The notes under the pieces are model-generated. The model did not search any database. It saw only the letters and a program-made list of their open reading frames with translations, and had not been told where the DNA came from. A DNA stretch of 35,770 nt from Leisingera sp. JC1. GTDB taxonomy: Bacteria; Pseudomonadota; Alphaproteobacteria; Rhodobacterales; Rhodobacteraceae. The DNA is taken from assembly GCF_001679925.1 (NCBI RefSeq), contig NZ_LYUZ01000105.1, positions 1 to 35,770 of the forward strand, written 5' to 3'. A program made the translations under genes and the position numbers. Below are positions 1 through 7,383 of the stretch, one piece after another (positions within the stretch are counted from its first letter, which is position 1; every line of letters starts with the position of its first letter).

Positions 1-249
1 TGGACCGACTGTTGCACCATGCCGTTGTGGTCCAGATCGAGGGCGCCAGCTACCGGTTGCGCAAACATGCTGACCTGATCCCCGAGCACACCCGCGCCCA
101 TGCCAACATTGCACCGCCGCTCCCGCCGAAACGGCGCGGCCGGCCACCAAAAAACGGAGGTGCCGATCACCATCGCGGCTGATCGCCGAACCCGCGAGGT
201 GGGGAAATTTGCGCCAGCACTTCCGGGGAAATTCAATCCAGCATTTACA
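1..249 (+). mobile_element. IS21-family insertion sequence, right end (partial)
   Basis: The window opens inside an IS21-type element. It contains the end of the istB gene and then a right end with two copies of GGGGAAATT, at 201-209 and 225-233, 24 bp apart. Repeated subterminal transposase-binding motifs of this kind are usual for IS21 ends. The element probably stops at the TTTACA that ends at 249, because an unrelated reading frame begins straight after it. The left end and istA lie outside the window, so the exact family member cannot be named. Confidence 0.7.
3..182 (+). CDS. istB: IstB-like ATP-binding transposition helper, C-terminal fragment
   Basis: This is the last 59 residues of an IstB-type AAA+ helper, which loads the IstA transposase on target DNA. 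Visible hallmarks are the segment LLHHAVVVQIEGASYRLR and the basic, proline-rich tail PPKRRGRPPK, both typical of IstB C-termini. The start and the Walker motifs lie before the window. The stop at 180-182 precedes the IS end by about 67 bp. An unrelated frame starting at 100 overlaps this gene, but its first 50 codons are IS sequence and probably not coding. Confidence 0.8.
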   Translation, partial: DRLLHHAVVVQIEGASYRLRKHADLIPEHTRAHANIAPPLPPKRRGRPPKNGGADHHRG

Positions 250-783
250 GAAGACATCGAACGTGCGGAGGTAAAGAGCCGGAAACCCGCTGAAGCCGCG
301 GTCAAAATGAACGAGCCGCAGCTTACGGATCCGGCGCCAGCCGTACCGGTTGGTCCTGCAGCCCAGCAGTCAAACCCGGAGGCCAGTGGAATCCCGGACA
401 AGGAACGGGAACAGCAGCCTGCCACCGATCGCCTGGAGGACCGCATACGCCACTTCGAGCCGGGCGACGAGCAGGTGAAAGGAGCCGCCAGCATCGTTGC
501 AAAGACAGATGCCGCACTGCGCCACGCCGGAGTGCCCGAAGAAGAACGGGAAACGGCCCTGTCCAATTTGGCGGGCAACCTTGCTGAAAGCCTGCGGGCC
601 GGGAAGACCTTCGACCTGCAAAAACTTCCCAATGTCACCAGGGAACAGGAAGCCGAAGCGGAGAAACTGGCCAAGGCTGGCCAGCAGACGAGCGCTGAGG
701 TGCGGCAGGCAAAGGTTCAGCAGCGAGGCCAAGGTGACCTAGAGGAACGGCAGCGTGAAGAGGCCCTCGGACAACACCGGTGA
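250..783 (+). pseudogene. 3' remnant of an unidentified gene interrupted by the IS21 element
   Basis: From the IS boundary at 250 a frame runs 177 codons to a TGA at 781-783. The product is hydrophilic and rich in Glu, Gln, Ala and Lys. A helical segment (about 420-660) is followed by a highly charged, coiled-coil-like tail that ends in repeated Glu/Arg/Gln. The apparent ATG at 100 lies inside the IS, so the native 5' part is missing. Composition recalls the C-terminal tails of relaxases or other conjugation proteins, but I recognise no family. Its position a few kilobases from a mobilisation block makes a plasmid-transfer origin possible. That is inference. Expression could occur by read-through from the IS. 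Confidence 0.45.
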
Positions 784-1129
784 TCCTGTTACAATCACCC
801 GGAGATGTCACATGCGGCGTGCAGATGGTGTGGCAACAAACACGCCATCAGGTGTGCGGCCGCCTCAAACCAGCAAGGACTGTATTGGCTGCCCGGTGAC
901 GCTTTCTGCCGGCGCGTCACGCTTCGCTCCGAGGTCGGCCGCACCGCTGGATAATAACGGATTCCAGGGGTGAAGTCTTGTCGGCCTCATCCTTGGTCTT
1001 CAAGAATTGTTCCCAACTGATCGGTCCTTGTGCCGCCCCTCAACGCGCAAGATTGCTTGCGTCTATGGGGCAAATTTGCGCCTAAGCTTGAGCCTTGCGG
1101 CTATTGATGTGATTTAGGAAAGCGCCTTT

Positions 1130-1144
1130 GTGGTCCCGGACCAC
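1130..1144. promoter_or_regulatory. Palindromic operator-like site, copy 1 (GTGGTCCCGGACCAC)
   Basis: Two 7-bp arms, GTGGTCC and GGACCAC, surround a central C. The same site recurs at 1255, 5904, 6026 (one mismatch) and 6168, always outside genes. A binding site for the KorB-like ParB encoded at 6322-7383 is the best guess from context. No binding evidence is visible in the sequence. Confidence 0.6.
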
Positions 1145-1254
1145 ACCCCGCAGTACGGCCCGTTGCACGTGGAGGACGACCCTGACTGCCGCCGCCGCCG
1201 CATTGGTAAAAACAGCGATTGGTCAAAACTGATTGTTCCGCAGGCCCTTTCTGT

Positions 1255-1269
1255 GTGGTCCCGGACCAC
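1255..1269. promoter_or_regulatory. Palindromic operator-like site, copy 2
   Basis: Identical to copy 1, with centres 125 bp apart. The arms extend to TGTGGTCC/GGACCACA. It is followed by ATTCCCCAAA and then a hairpin, the same order as at copy 5 (6168-6182). Confidence 0.6.
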
Positions 1270-1286
1270 ATTCCCCAAACTGTAAA

Positions 1287-1307
1287 CGCGCCACCTTCCG
1301 GGCAGCG
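1287..1307 (-). terminator. Possible terminator downstream of the nitrilase operon
   Basis: Read on the minus strand, CGCTGCC and GGTGGCG form a 7-bp stem with two G-U pairs around a CGGAA loop. Only a short T run (GTTTAC) follows. It lies about 115 bp past the nitrilase stop. It is a weaker copy of the terminator behind parB. Confidence 0.35.
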
Positions 1308-1423
1308 TTTTCGTTAACAACAGTGGCCATTCATGCACTGCGCGGCGAACTCACTGAATGAGCCCAAGAGTCACCGATGCTGCAAAGTGTCTGAACGGCG
1401 GCTTCGGTGATTTCTGCTAAGCA

Positions 1424-2413
1424 CTAGTCTTGGAAGTCAGCCTGCCCTTGGCGTTTCCTGTTCACCTTGAGGCGCAACACATCGGGACGCGCGTAATGCC
1501 CTGCTTGATCCAGATTTTGGCGCTCGCCTCGGACAACGCCTGCGTCGAGCTGCGCGACAATCAACGCCTCCTCATTCAGCACAGGGTCAATCATAAACGT
1601 CCCATCGGGAGCCACAATCGTTGACCCGCCGTTTGAGACGATCTCGGCACCGTCAGACAAAATGACCTCAAGGTCGGGCGTGTCTTCAGGGAAGTCCTGC
1701 GCGCGCATCAAACCCGAACAGGCGATCACATAGCTGCGGCTCTCTTTGGCAATGAACGCGGGCAGGTCCTGGGTGTTGTGCAACCCGCCCGGCCAGACCG
1801 AGACATGCAGGCTTTCGCCCTGCGCATAGAGAGCAGACCGCGCCAACGGCAACCAGTTTTCGTAGCAGTTCAGCCCCCCAACACGAAACGGGCCAAGATC
1901 ATGAACCCGCAAACCATGCCCATCTCCTTGCGCCCAGGCGAGGCGTTCTTCGTATGTCGGATGCAGTTTGCGGTGGACTGACTGGATCACGCCAGCCGCG
2001 TCAATGAAAACCAGCGTACAGTAGAGACTGTGCCCGCCACGATCCGGAGCGCGTTCCATCACACCAAGATAGACAGCGATTTTGTGGTCGCGGGCAAGCT
2101 GGGCGACTCCGTCCAAGTCACCCCGTTCGATGACCACGCCTTGGTCGACATAGCGTGCGTAGTGGTGTTTTTGGCGCGGATCATTAAAGCGGGCACCATC
2201 CGTGCGTTCAATCCAGAACGGATACCCGGGCACAAGCGCTTCACCAAAAGTGACCAAACTGCAGGCCTGTGCTGCAGCAAGTTCTATTGCCGCTTCGACC
2301 TTTGCCAATGTTGCTGACCTGTCCAGCCATACAGGCGCAATCTGGGCGACCCCAACGGTCAAACTATCTTCGTCTCGGGCGGCTTTGGATGCCGGTGTGT
2401 GTAATACCTGCAT
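1424..2413 (-). CDS. Nitrilase (carbon-nitrogen hydrolase family)
   Basis: A 329-residue enzyme of the nitrilase superfamily, branch 1 type, expected to hydrolyse an organic nitrile to its acid and ammonia. The catalytic triad is visible: Glu58 in TFGEALVPGYP, Lys149 in HRKLHPTYEE and Cys183 in GGLNCYENWLPL. The length is normal for nitrilases. I chose the ATG at 2413 because AAGGAG lies just upstream; the frame stays open a further 34 codons without a good start. Ten bases separate it from the VOC gene upstream, so the two should be co-transcribed, and the divergent LysR gene is the likely regulator. The substrate cannot be read from the sequence. Confidence 0.9.
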   Translation of the reverse strand: MQVLHTPASKAARDEDSLTVGVAQIAPVWLDRSATLAKVEAAIELAAAQACSLVTFGEALVPGYPFWIERTDGARFNDPRQKHHYARYVDQGVVIERGDLDGVAQLARDHKIAVYLGVMERAPDRGGHSLYCTLVFIDAAGVIQSVHRKLHPTYEERLAWAQGDGHGLRVHDLGPFRVGGLNCYENWLPLARSALYAQGESLHVSVWPGGLHNTQDLPAFIAKESRSYVIACSGLMRAQDFPEDTPDLEVILSDGAEIVSNGGSTIVAPDGTFMIDPVLNEEALIVAQLDAGVVRGERQNLDQAGHYARPDVLRLKVNRKRQGQADFQD

Positions 2414-2423
2414 GATGCTCTCC

Positions 2424-2840
2424 TTAATGCGCAAACAAGGCCGCGCGGTTTGCGAAGGCTTTGAATTCAATCCCGTTTCCCGATGGGTCGCGCACAAACA
2501 GGGTCGCTTGCTCACCCGGCTCTCCGATCATCCGGCGCTTTGGACGCATGATCCAATTGGTTAAAGCGTCTGCCTCCAGCCTGGCAGAAAGCGCGTCGAA
2601 TGTTTCCATGTCCAAAACGACCCCAAAATGCGGGATCGGCACGGCATCCCCATCAACAGCCCCCATGCCGGTTGCCGTGTCTGACGACTGCAAGTGGGCT
2701 GACATCTGGTGCCCGAAAAAATCGAAATCGAGCCATTCACCGACACTCTCTCGTCCTGGGGCGCAACCGAGCTTTTCGATAAAAAAGCGCCGTGTTTCCT
2801 CAAGATCAGTGACGGGGAACGCAAGATGAAACGGGTGCAT
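2424..2840 (-). CDS. VOC (glyoxalase/dioxygenase fold) family protein
   Basis: A 138-residue single-domain protein of the vicinal oxygen chelate superfamily. It begins HPFHLAFPVTDLEETRRFF, the usual first VOC strand and helix, and ends with DPSGNGIEFKAF, the characteristic final metal-ligand strand. Such proteins bind a divalent metal and act as lyases, dioxygenases or resistance proteins. The start at 2840 has AAAGGAT upstream; an in-frame start 16 codons earlier lacks this. It is the first gene of the VOC-nitrilase operon and may act on the nitrile or the acid product, which is inference. Confidence 0.85.
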   Translation of the reverse strand: MHPFHLAFPVTDLEETRRFFIEKLGCAPGRESVGEWLDFDFFGHQMSAHLQSSDTATGMGAVDGDAVPIPHFGVVLDMETFDALSARLEADALTNWIMRPKRRMIGEPGEQATLFVRDPSGNGIEFKAFANRAALFAH

Positions 2841-2932
2841 GTGTTTATCCTTTCGGCTTGGCGACAATTTCTTTATCTGCCCTTTCACGCATCAAACCGA
2901 AAATAAAGCGCAAGAGTACATGAGCCAAATGC
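2841..2932. promoter_or_regulatory. Divergent promoter region between the LysR and VOC genes
   Basis: Ninety-two bases separate the two start codons. LysR-type proteins normally bind in such a gap to repress their own gene and control the divergent operon. The stretch is AT-richer than its surroundings, but I cannot mark a specific T-N11-A box or -10/-35 pair with confidence. Confidence 0.45.
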
Positions 2933-3811
2933 ATGCAAAATGACGACCGCAAACTGGCGATTTTTGGGGCGCTGCCTGTTCTGGAAGCTGCAGTGCGCCA
3001 CAACAGTTTCACTAAAGCTGCCCGAGAGTTCGGCCTGACCCAAAGCGCGTTGTCGCGCCGCATCCAAGGGTTAGAGCGTGATCTTGGCGTCGTTCTGTTT
3101 TCCCGGCGCGGGCGTTCGATCACGTTGACGAAAGACGGGGCGCGTTTGGCTGATGCGGCGCGCGCATCGCTTGATTTGCTCGAAAATGCCCGGCATCAAT
3201 CGGAGGCAGGCCTAACCGGCACCTTGACAGTGGGCGTGCTGCCGTCTCTTGCGAGCTGTTGGCTGATACCGCGCTTGTCCGTCTTTTGTGCTGAACACCC
3301 CTACCTTCAGGTTCGAATTGAGACAATAGATGCGGATTTTCGAGACGATCACAAAGACCCGGTCACGTGGGATCCGTCATCGCTGGATGTCGTTGTGACG
3401 CGTGGACGAGGCGGGTGGCGATCCCTTGTTGCAACCAAACTCTTCGACGAAGCGATGATCGCCGTCAGATCGCCGGGATTTGATGTCAAGGAGCGCTTGG
3501 GTCATTCGACAAGAACCGGCGCATGGCAGGCCTACATTGATGAAACTGGCGTTGAGATTAACCTTTCCAGACCGGCTCTTGTCTTCGAACATTACTTCAT
3601 GGTGCGGGAAGCTGTACGGGTCGGGCACGGTGTCGGTTTACTACCGTCCGTTTTAGTGGAGAGAGATCTCGAAACGGGTGAACTCATCGCTTGCGGACCG
3701 TCAGCGCTTTCAGGTGCGGGTTACTATGCGATATCGACCGACCGAAATGCCAGCCGCCCGACCACAGCGGCATTTGTCAATTGGTTGTCTAAAGCGCCGC
3801 AAAACAGGTGA
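2933..3811 (+). CDS. LysR-family transcriptional regulator
   Basis: A 292-residue LysR-type regulator. The N-terminal winged helix-turn-helix spans about residues 12-50 (HNSFTKAAREFGLTQSALSR and what follows), including the family signature SALSRRIQGLERDLGVVLFSR. A type 2 periplasmic-binding-like effector domain starts near residue 80 (GTLTVGVLPSLAS). The closest named type is the GcvA-like group, with a short final helix. The gene is divergent from the VOC-nitrilase operon and most likely controls it in response to a substrate or product. Length and domain order are normal. Confidence 0.9.
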   Translation: MQNDDRKLAIFGALPVLEAAVRHNSFTKAAREFGLTQSALSRRIQGLERDLGVVLFSRRGRSITLTKDGARLADAARASLDLLENARHQSEAGLTGTLTVGVLPSLASCWLIPRLSVFCAEHPYLQVRIETIDADFRDDHKDPVTWDPSSLDVVVTRGRGGWRSLVATKLFDEAMIAVRSPGFDVKERLGHSTRTGAWQAYIDETGVEINLSRPALVFEHYFMVREAVRVGHGVGLLPSVLVERDLETGELIACGPSALSGAGYYAISTDRNASRPTTAAFVNWLSKAPQNR

Positions 3812-4062
3812 ACAATCGATAGCTGCCATTGGAGCATGTGCAGCGAACTCACACTATGTCCCGCATCTCGCCCATCGAAATTCCGGCATTGAAAGTCCGG
3901 TGTGTGTCAGAAATGCCTAGTGTTTAGACTGGAAAGGACTGACAGCCGCCATCGTCGAGACTATTGGTTCTCCGCCATCACAACGGCTGCAAGCCGTTTT
4001 CTTAGAGTGACTGATCCGGCCGTACCCCTGCGCATAACTCCAGCCACCTTTGCTGGGGGGCC

Positions 4063-5274
4063 TTACCGTTCACGCCCCCTGCCCGGCCGTGAGCGGTCTT
4101 CTTCCCCTCGCCCTGGCTTCGGGGATTGCTCCGCACCGCGGTGTCCGGTTGTACCGCCAGTACGGCCATGCGATTGCGGCATTTCCAGTGATCTGGCGAT
4201 CTCCGTCCGCTGCGTGGCCACCTCTGTCAGCCGGGAGGTAAAGCGCTCTGTCTCCTGTGCCAGGTCCCGGTCCGCGGGATCATCGGATTGCGCCAGTATC
4301 CGGACTGCTCCCGTATAGGTCCGCATGACCCTGTTCCGGCGATCAGCAATTGCCGCGTCCCAGGCATGGGTTGGAAGCACGCCGTTGTTGCGCTCCAGAT
4401 CCCGGCGCACCTCATTGCGCTTTTTCGCATCGATATAGGGTTTCCCGCCGCGCTGGCGGATCTTGTAAACCGGTGTGCTTTCGCCCCGACGGGTCTTGCC
4501 CCGGGCATGCCGCGGGGTGGATTCCGCCTCGATGCCGCGCTGGCGCAGCTTCTCTGCAAAGGTATCGCGCAGGTGCTGCAGATCAGCTTTGCGCAAGTTG
4601 AGTTTCACTCCGTCATGTCCAACCGTGCGCACTGTCAGGTGCACATGCGGATGCGGGGTGTCCGTGTGGAGCGCCATGGCGTAGTCGTGGCGGCCGCCGA
4701 ATTCCTGTTCCGCCAGCGCCCGCACCGCATCCCTTACACCGGTGGCATTTGTATTACCTGGCATTGAAAAAAGAATGCTCGTGGTGATCCTTGTGCGGTC
4801 CGACGCCATGCCCGCGGCCCGCGCATCGTCATGCTTCTCGATCCAGTCCCGGTATAGCTCTGTAGTAGCCTGCTTGCCCTTCAGCACCTCGCCAGCGGAA
4901 GTCTCTACCTCCAGCTTGCCGCTCCGGCTGATGTAGTTGATGTGCTCCGCAACGCGCCTCGCCTCGGTTCCCCGCGTGACCTTGATCGGGTTCCCGTGCT
5001 TGTCAGTTTTGGCTGGCTTGGTCACCTTCACCATGACCTCCGTCGTGCCTTGGACCACCCGCGCCAGCCGCGCCTTGTCAGCCGCAGAAATCGTCTGCCC
5101 GCCACGGGCAGATAACGTCGCCCGGTCTGCTTTTACGCTCGCCTTGGACTGCTGAGGGCTGCTGCGCCTTTCAGTCTCTTCAGCAAAAAAACCGGAAGCC
5201 GCATTCCGAACTATGCGGCCCTTCCGGGGTGGCCAGCAGTCCTGAAACCCGTAGGTGTCCTTGAAGTCGCTCAA
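4063..5274 (-). CDS. Relaxase/mobilisation nuclease (MobP, VirD2-like)
   Basis: A 403-residue relaxase that would nick oriT and stay covalently attached to the 5' end of the transferred strand. The likely nucleophile is Tyr114 in HINYISRSGK. The metal-binding motif is HTDTPHPHVHLTVR, with His203, His208, His210 and His212. An N-terminal extension of about 75 residues precedes the nuclease domain, and the C-terminus is basic and Arg/Gly-rich. The start codon overlaps the mobC stop by 4 bp, so translation is coupled. Class P is supported by the IncP-type nick motif in the gap upstream of mobC. No type IV secretion genes are present in the window, so the plasmid looks mobilisable rather than self-transmissible here. 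Confidence 0.88.
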   Translation of the reverse strand: MSDFKDTYGFQDCWPPRKGRIVRNAASGFFAEETERRSSPQQSKASVKADRATLSARGGQTISAADKARLARVVQGTTEVMVKVTKPAKTDKHGNPIKVTRGTEARRVAEHINYISRSGKLEVETSAGEVLKGKQATTELYRDWIEKHDDARAAGMASDRTRITTSILFSMPGNTNATGVRDAVRALAEQEFGGRHDYAMALHTDTPHPHVHLTVRTVGHDGVKLNLRKADLQHLRDTFAEKLRQRGIEAESTPRHARGKTRRGESTPVYKIRQRGGKPYIDAKKRNEVRRDLERNNGVLPTHAWDAAIADRRNRVMRTYTGAVRILAQSDDPADRDLAQETERFTSRLTEVATQRTEIARSLEMPQSHGRTGGTTGHRGAEQSPKPGRGEEDRSRPGRGRER

Positions 5275-5834
5275 TCCGCAAGCTCCTCTTCCTCAAGGCC
5301 AAGCTGAAACGCCAGCCGCCCCCGGGCGAAGTCGCGCACCTGCTGCCGAAGCTCTGCCACCTCACCGCGCAGCTGCGCCACCTCTTTCCTGGCAGGAGAA
5401 TAGCTATCCCCGGTGAAGACCCCGCGGTTCATCGCATAGGCGATCTGGTTCACGTTTGTGGCCAAGCCATGTATCTGCCGCAGACCTGACATGAACCGGC
5501 GGCGGTCGCGCGCCGTCGGCTGAGGGGCTGCGCAAAGCCGCGCGGTCAGCAGATTGGCCGCCCAGGTGGACGGTGTGACCCCGGCCCGCTCTGCTTCCCT
5601 TGACAGAGTGTCACGGGCATCAGAGGCCAGGCGGACTGTGACCTTGCACTCGCGGCGGGACCGCGAGGAAGGCGACTGAGGCTCTGTCCGGCCCTCCTCT
5701 TCTCCCAGAACGATATCGATGAGCTGGCCCAAAAATGCCGAAACGGTTTGCCCCTTGGCCCGTGCCACGGCTGCAAGCTGGGCATGGCGGTCTGGGGGCA
5801 AATAGGCCATCGCGGCTTTCTTTTGTGTCGGCAT
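5271..5834 (-). CDS. mobC: Plasmid mobilisation relaxosome protein MobC
   Basis: A 187-residue DNA-binding accessory protein expected to help the relaxase melt oriT. The N-terminal part looks like a ribbon-helix-helix (MAYLPPDRHAQLAAVARAKG). Around residues 120-140 it has LRQIHGLATNVNQIAYAMN, matching the MobC family signature with its NxNQIA core. A Glu/Arg-rich coiled coil follows at about 150-180. It overlaps the relaxase by 4 bp. The oriT lies directly upstream. Confidence 0.82.
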   Translation of the reverse strand: MPTQKKAAMAYLPPDRHAQLAAVARAKGQTVSAFLGQLIDIVLGEEEGRTEPQSPSSRSRRECKVTVRLASDARDTLSREAERAGVTPSTWAANLLTARLCAAPQPTARDRRRFMSGLRQIHGLATNVNQIAYAMNRGVFTGDSYSPARKEVAQLRGEVAELRQQVRDFARGRLAFQLGLEEEELAD

Positions 5835-5870
5835 TTCAATCTATGGTAATGTACTTGCTGGCGATACACC

Positions 5871-5878
5871 TATCCTGC
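5871..5878 (+). other. oriT: oriT nick region, IncP-type motif
   Basis: ACACCTATCCTGC contains TATCCTG followed by C, which matches the YATCCTG^Y nick consensus of RP4 TraI and VirD2-type relaxases. The predicted nick is between 5877 and 5878. It lies 37 bp upstream of mobC and 26 bp from operator-like palindrome copy 3, the normal place for a MobP oriT. The flanking hairpin CCTG-N11-CAGG is short. Confidence 0.7.
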
Positions 5879-5903
5879 ATTAGCTCTACAGGAAAGCAGA
5901 TTT

Positions 5904-5918
5904 GTGGTCCCGGACCAC
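5904..5918. promoter_or_regulatory. Palindromic operator-like site, copy 3, beside oriT
   Basis: Exact GTGGTCCCGGACCAC palindrome, 26 bp from the predicted nick. It could control the mobC-relaxase operon, which starts 70 bp away, or act as a partition site. Confidence 0.6.
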
Positions 5919-5953
5919 ACTTTGCGTTGCACCCTCAGTTAGGGACAGGCTGG

Positions 5954-5980
5954 ACCTCACCGCCCTAAAGGCGGTGAGGT
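5954..5980. other. Perfect 11-bp hairpin between oriT and parB
   Basis: ACCTCACCGCC and GGCGGTGAGGT form a perfect 11-bp stem with loop CTAAA. There is no T run on either strand, so it is not a classical terminator. It may be part of the oriT structure or a transcription barrier between the mob operon and parB. Confidence 0.5.
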
Positions 5981-6025
5981 GCTTCTGACGGTGTGCCATC
6001 TGCCGACGTCATTCCCGGAGGAAAT

Positions 6026-6040
6026 GTGGTCCCGGGCCAC
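6026..6040. promoter_or_regulatory. Palindromic operator-like site, copy 4 (one mismatch)
   Basis: GTGGTCCCGGGCCAC differs from the others at one position in the right arm. It lies 122 bp from copy 3 and 142 bp from copy 5. Confidence 0.5.
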
Positions 6041-6167
6041 GCGCTTGGCGCCGGGCGTGCGGCGCGATGGCCGAACCTCTTCACTCTGGCAGGAACAGGT
6101 ATTCCAAAGTTCCAGCCAGACCATTGGAAAAATTTTGGGCCTCCGGAACCCAACGGGATCCGTAAAT

Positions 6168-6182
6168 GTGGTCCCGGACCAC
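6168..6182. promoter_or_regulatory. Palindromic operator-like site, copy 5
   Basis: Exact copy with arms extended to TGTGGTCC/GGACCACA, followed by ATTCCCCAAAA and the parB terminator. Confidence 0.6.
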
Positions 6183-6187
6183 ATTCC

Positions 6188-6223
6188 CCAAAACCGAAAA
6201 CGCGCCACCCTCCGGGCAGCGCG
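6188..6223 (-). terminator. Rho-independent terminator of the parAB operon
   Basis: On the minus strand CGCGCTGCCC and GGGTGGCGCG form a 10-bp stem (two G-U pairs) with loop GGA, followed by TTTTCGGTTTT. It lies about 100 bp beyond the parB stop, in the right direction to end that operon. Confidence 0.7.
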
Positions 6224-6321
6224 TTGTTCAATGCTAAGATTTTCAGCAGCATTCACTTCGGGCGAAACCGCCCTGGCAAACGTACAGGCGGCGGGCTTCC
6301 TCGAAAAGCATACTGGAGCTT

Positions 6322-7383
6322 TTACAGCGCGACGACCTCGATCAGTTCCAGCTCCGACAAAGGAACCTCCTCCACCCGGCTCCCGTTTTCGAAACTCACC
6401 AGGATGGACTTCGGGCTCGAGGCAGTCCGGTCCGTTAGAAGACGGCCAATAGCATTGCCATGCTTGCAGATAATGGCTGCCCCCCTGCCCGCCTGTTTCT
6501 TCTGCGCGCCAGGCGTGCTTTGCACCTCCGGCGCTTTGACTTTTCCGACTTTGTCCAAGGATGCATGCTGGACGGCGACCGTATCGCCGCCCACTTGCAT
6601 TTCTGGGGTATCCATCTGATCTCTGTACCCGGCTGCTGCGCTCGCCACGGTGCGAGGAACCTGGACTGGGCCCGCGGCATCTTGGGCCAATCTGGAACGC
6701 AATCTCGCAACAGTCACCCGCGAAACATCCGCCGCATCGGAAGTCTGCACAAATTCTTCCACATCTTCCGGGTTCTTCTTCCAAAGCGCATAGAGGTCGG
6801 ACAAGGCCCGGACCGGGACATCCTGTTCCGCCAGCTGCTGCAGCGGCTCAGGCATGCCAAGGACAGCCGCAAACCGGGAGACTTCGCTTTCTCCCCACCC
6901 TAGCGCGCTGGCGATGTCGCTCCGGGACTTGCCAGCTTCGCGCATGGCTGACACGGCAGTGGCGATTTCAAAAGTGGTGAGGCCATCGCGCTGCACATTC
7001 TCGGTTAGCTGCGCCATGCGCAGCTCCTCGGTCATTTCCCGTTCTATGGCCGGGATCGACTGCAGGCCTGCCCGTTTCGCGGCGCGGTAGCGCCGCTCCC
7101 CCATGATGATCAAATGCCTGCCATCGCCGTTGAGCGGCTGGACGGTGATTGGCTGCAGGACGCCTTGCACGCTGATGCTGTCCGCCAGGGACGCCAGTTT
7201 TTCCTCGTCAAAATGTTTGCGCGGCTGGTCCGGATCCGGCCCGATTAAGTCGATGGGGATATCACGTGGGCTCCCCTGCCCTGCTGTCCGGGATGTGCGC
7301 ATCAGGTCATTGAGGGCACCGGCCTCTTTCAGAGAAGACAGCATGGACCTATTGACCCGGGAGTTAGAACCGCTGTCGTTCAT
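6322..7383 (-). CDS. parB: ParB/KorB-like partition and regulatory protein
   Basis: A 353-residue ParB-family DNA-binding protein. The N-terminal ParB/sulfiredoxin-like domain spans about 40-135, with the conserved GERRYRAAKRAG box and TENVQRDGL. The helix-turn-helix is at about 150-175 (KSRSDIASALGWGESEVSRF). The last ~50 residues (CKHGNAIGRLLTD through VEEVPLSELELIEV) look like the SH3-like dimerisation domain of KorB from IncP plasmids. KorB is both a partition protein and a global repressor, so the five palindromes nearby are candidate targets. The start overlaps the parA stop by 4 bp. This protein is unrelated in detail to RepB at 18682-19644, so the molecule carries two partition systems. 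Confidence 0.85.
   Translation of the reverse strand: MNDSGSNSRVNRSMLSSLKEAGALNDLMRTSRTAGQGSPRDIPIDLIGPDPDQPRKHFDEEKLASLADSISVQGVLQPITVQPLNGDGRHLIIMGERRYRAAKRAGLQSIPAIEREMTEELRMAQLTENVQRDGLTTFEIATAVSAMREAGKSRSDIASALGWGESEVSRFAAVLGMPEPLQQLAEQDVPVRALSDLYALWKKNPEDVEEFVQTSDAADVSRVTVARLRSRLAQDAAGPVQVPRTVASAAAGYRDQMDTPEMQVGGDTVAVQHASLDKVGKVKAPEVQSTPGAQKKQAGRGAAIICKHGNAIGRLLTDRTASSPKSILVSFENGSRVEEVPLSELELIEVVAL

Larger units (their letters stand above)
784..1423. other. Intergenic region with two operator-like palindromes
   Basis: I find no convincing gene in these 640 bases; the short frames present lack ribosome sites and recognisable products. The region holds two copies of the GTGGTCCCGGACCAC palindrome and a hairpin next to the second copy, plus a short inverted repeat CGCAA-N6-TTGCG at 1046-1061. 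The stretch from about 1253 to 1310 is a near copy of one beyond parB at 6166-6223. Confidence 0.5.

Noticed and set aside
755-973. A 72-residue open frame after the broken gene
   Set aside because: No ribosome site, unusual composition and no recognisable domain.
5957-6784. A 275-residue minus-strand open frame over the palindromes
   Set aside because: It overlaps the end of parB and crosses the terminator and operator sites; no domain is seen.
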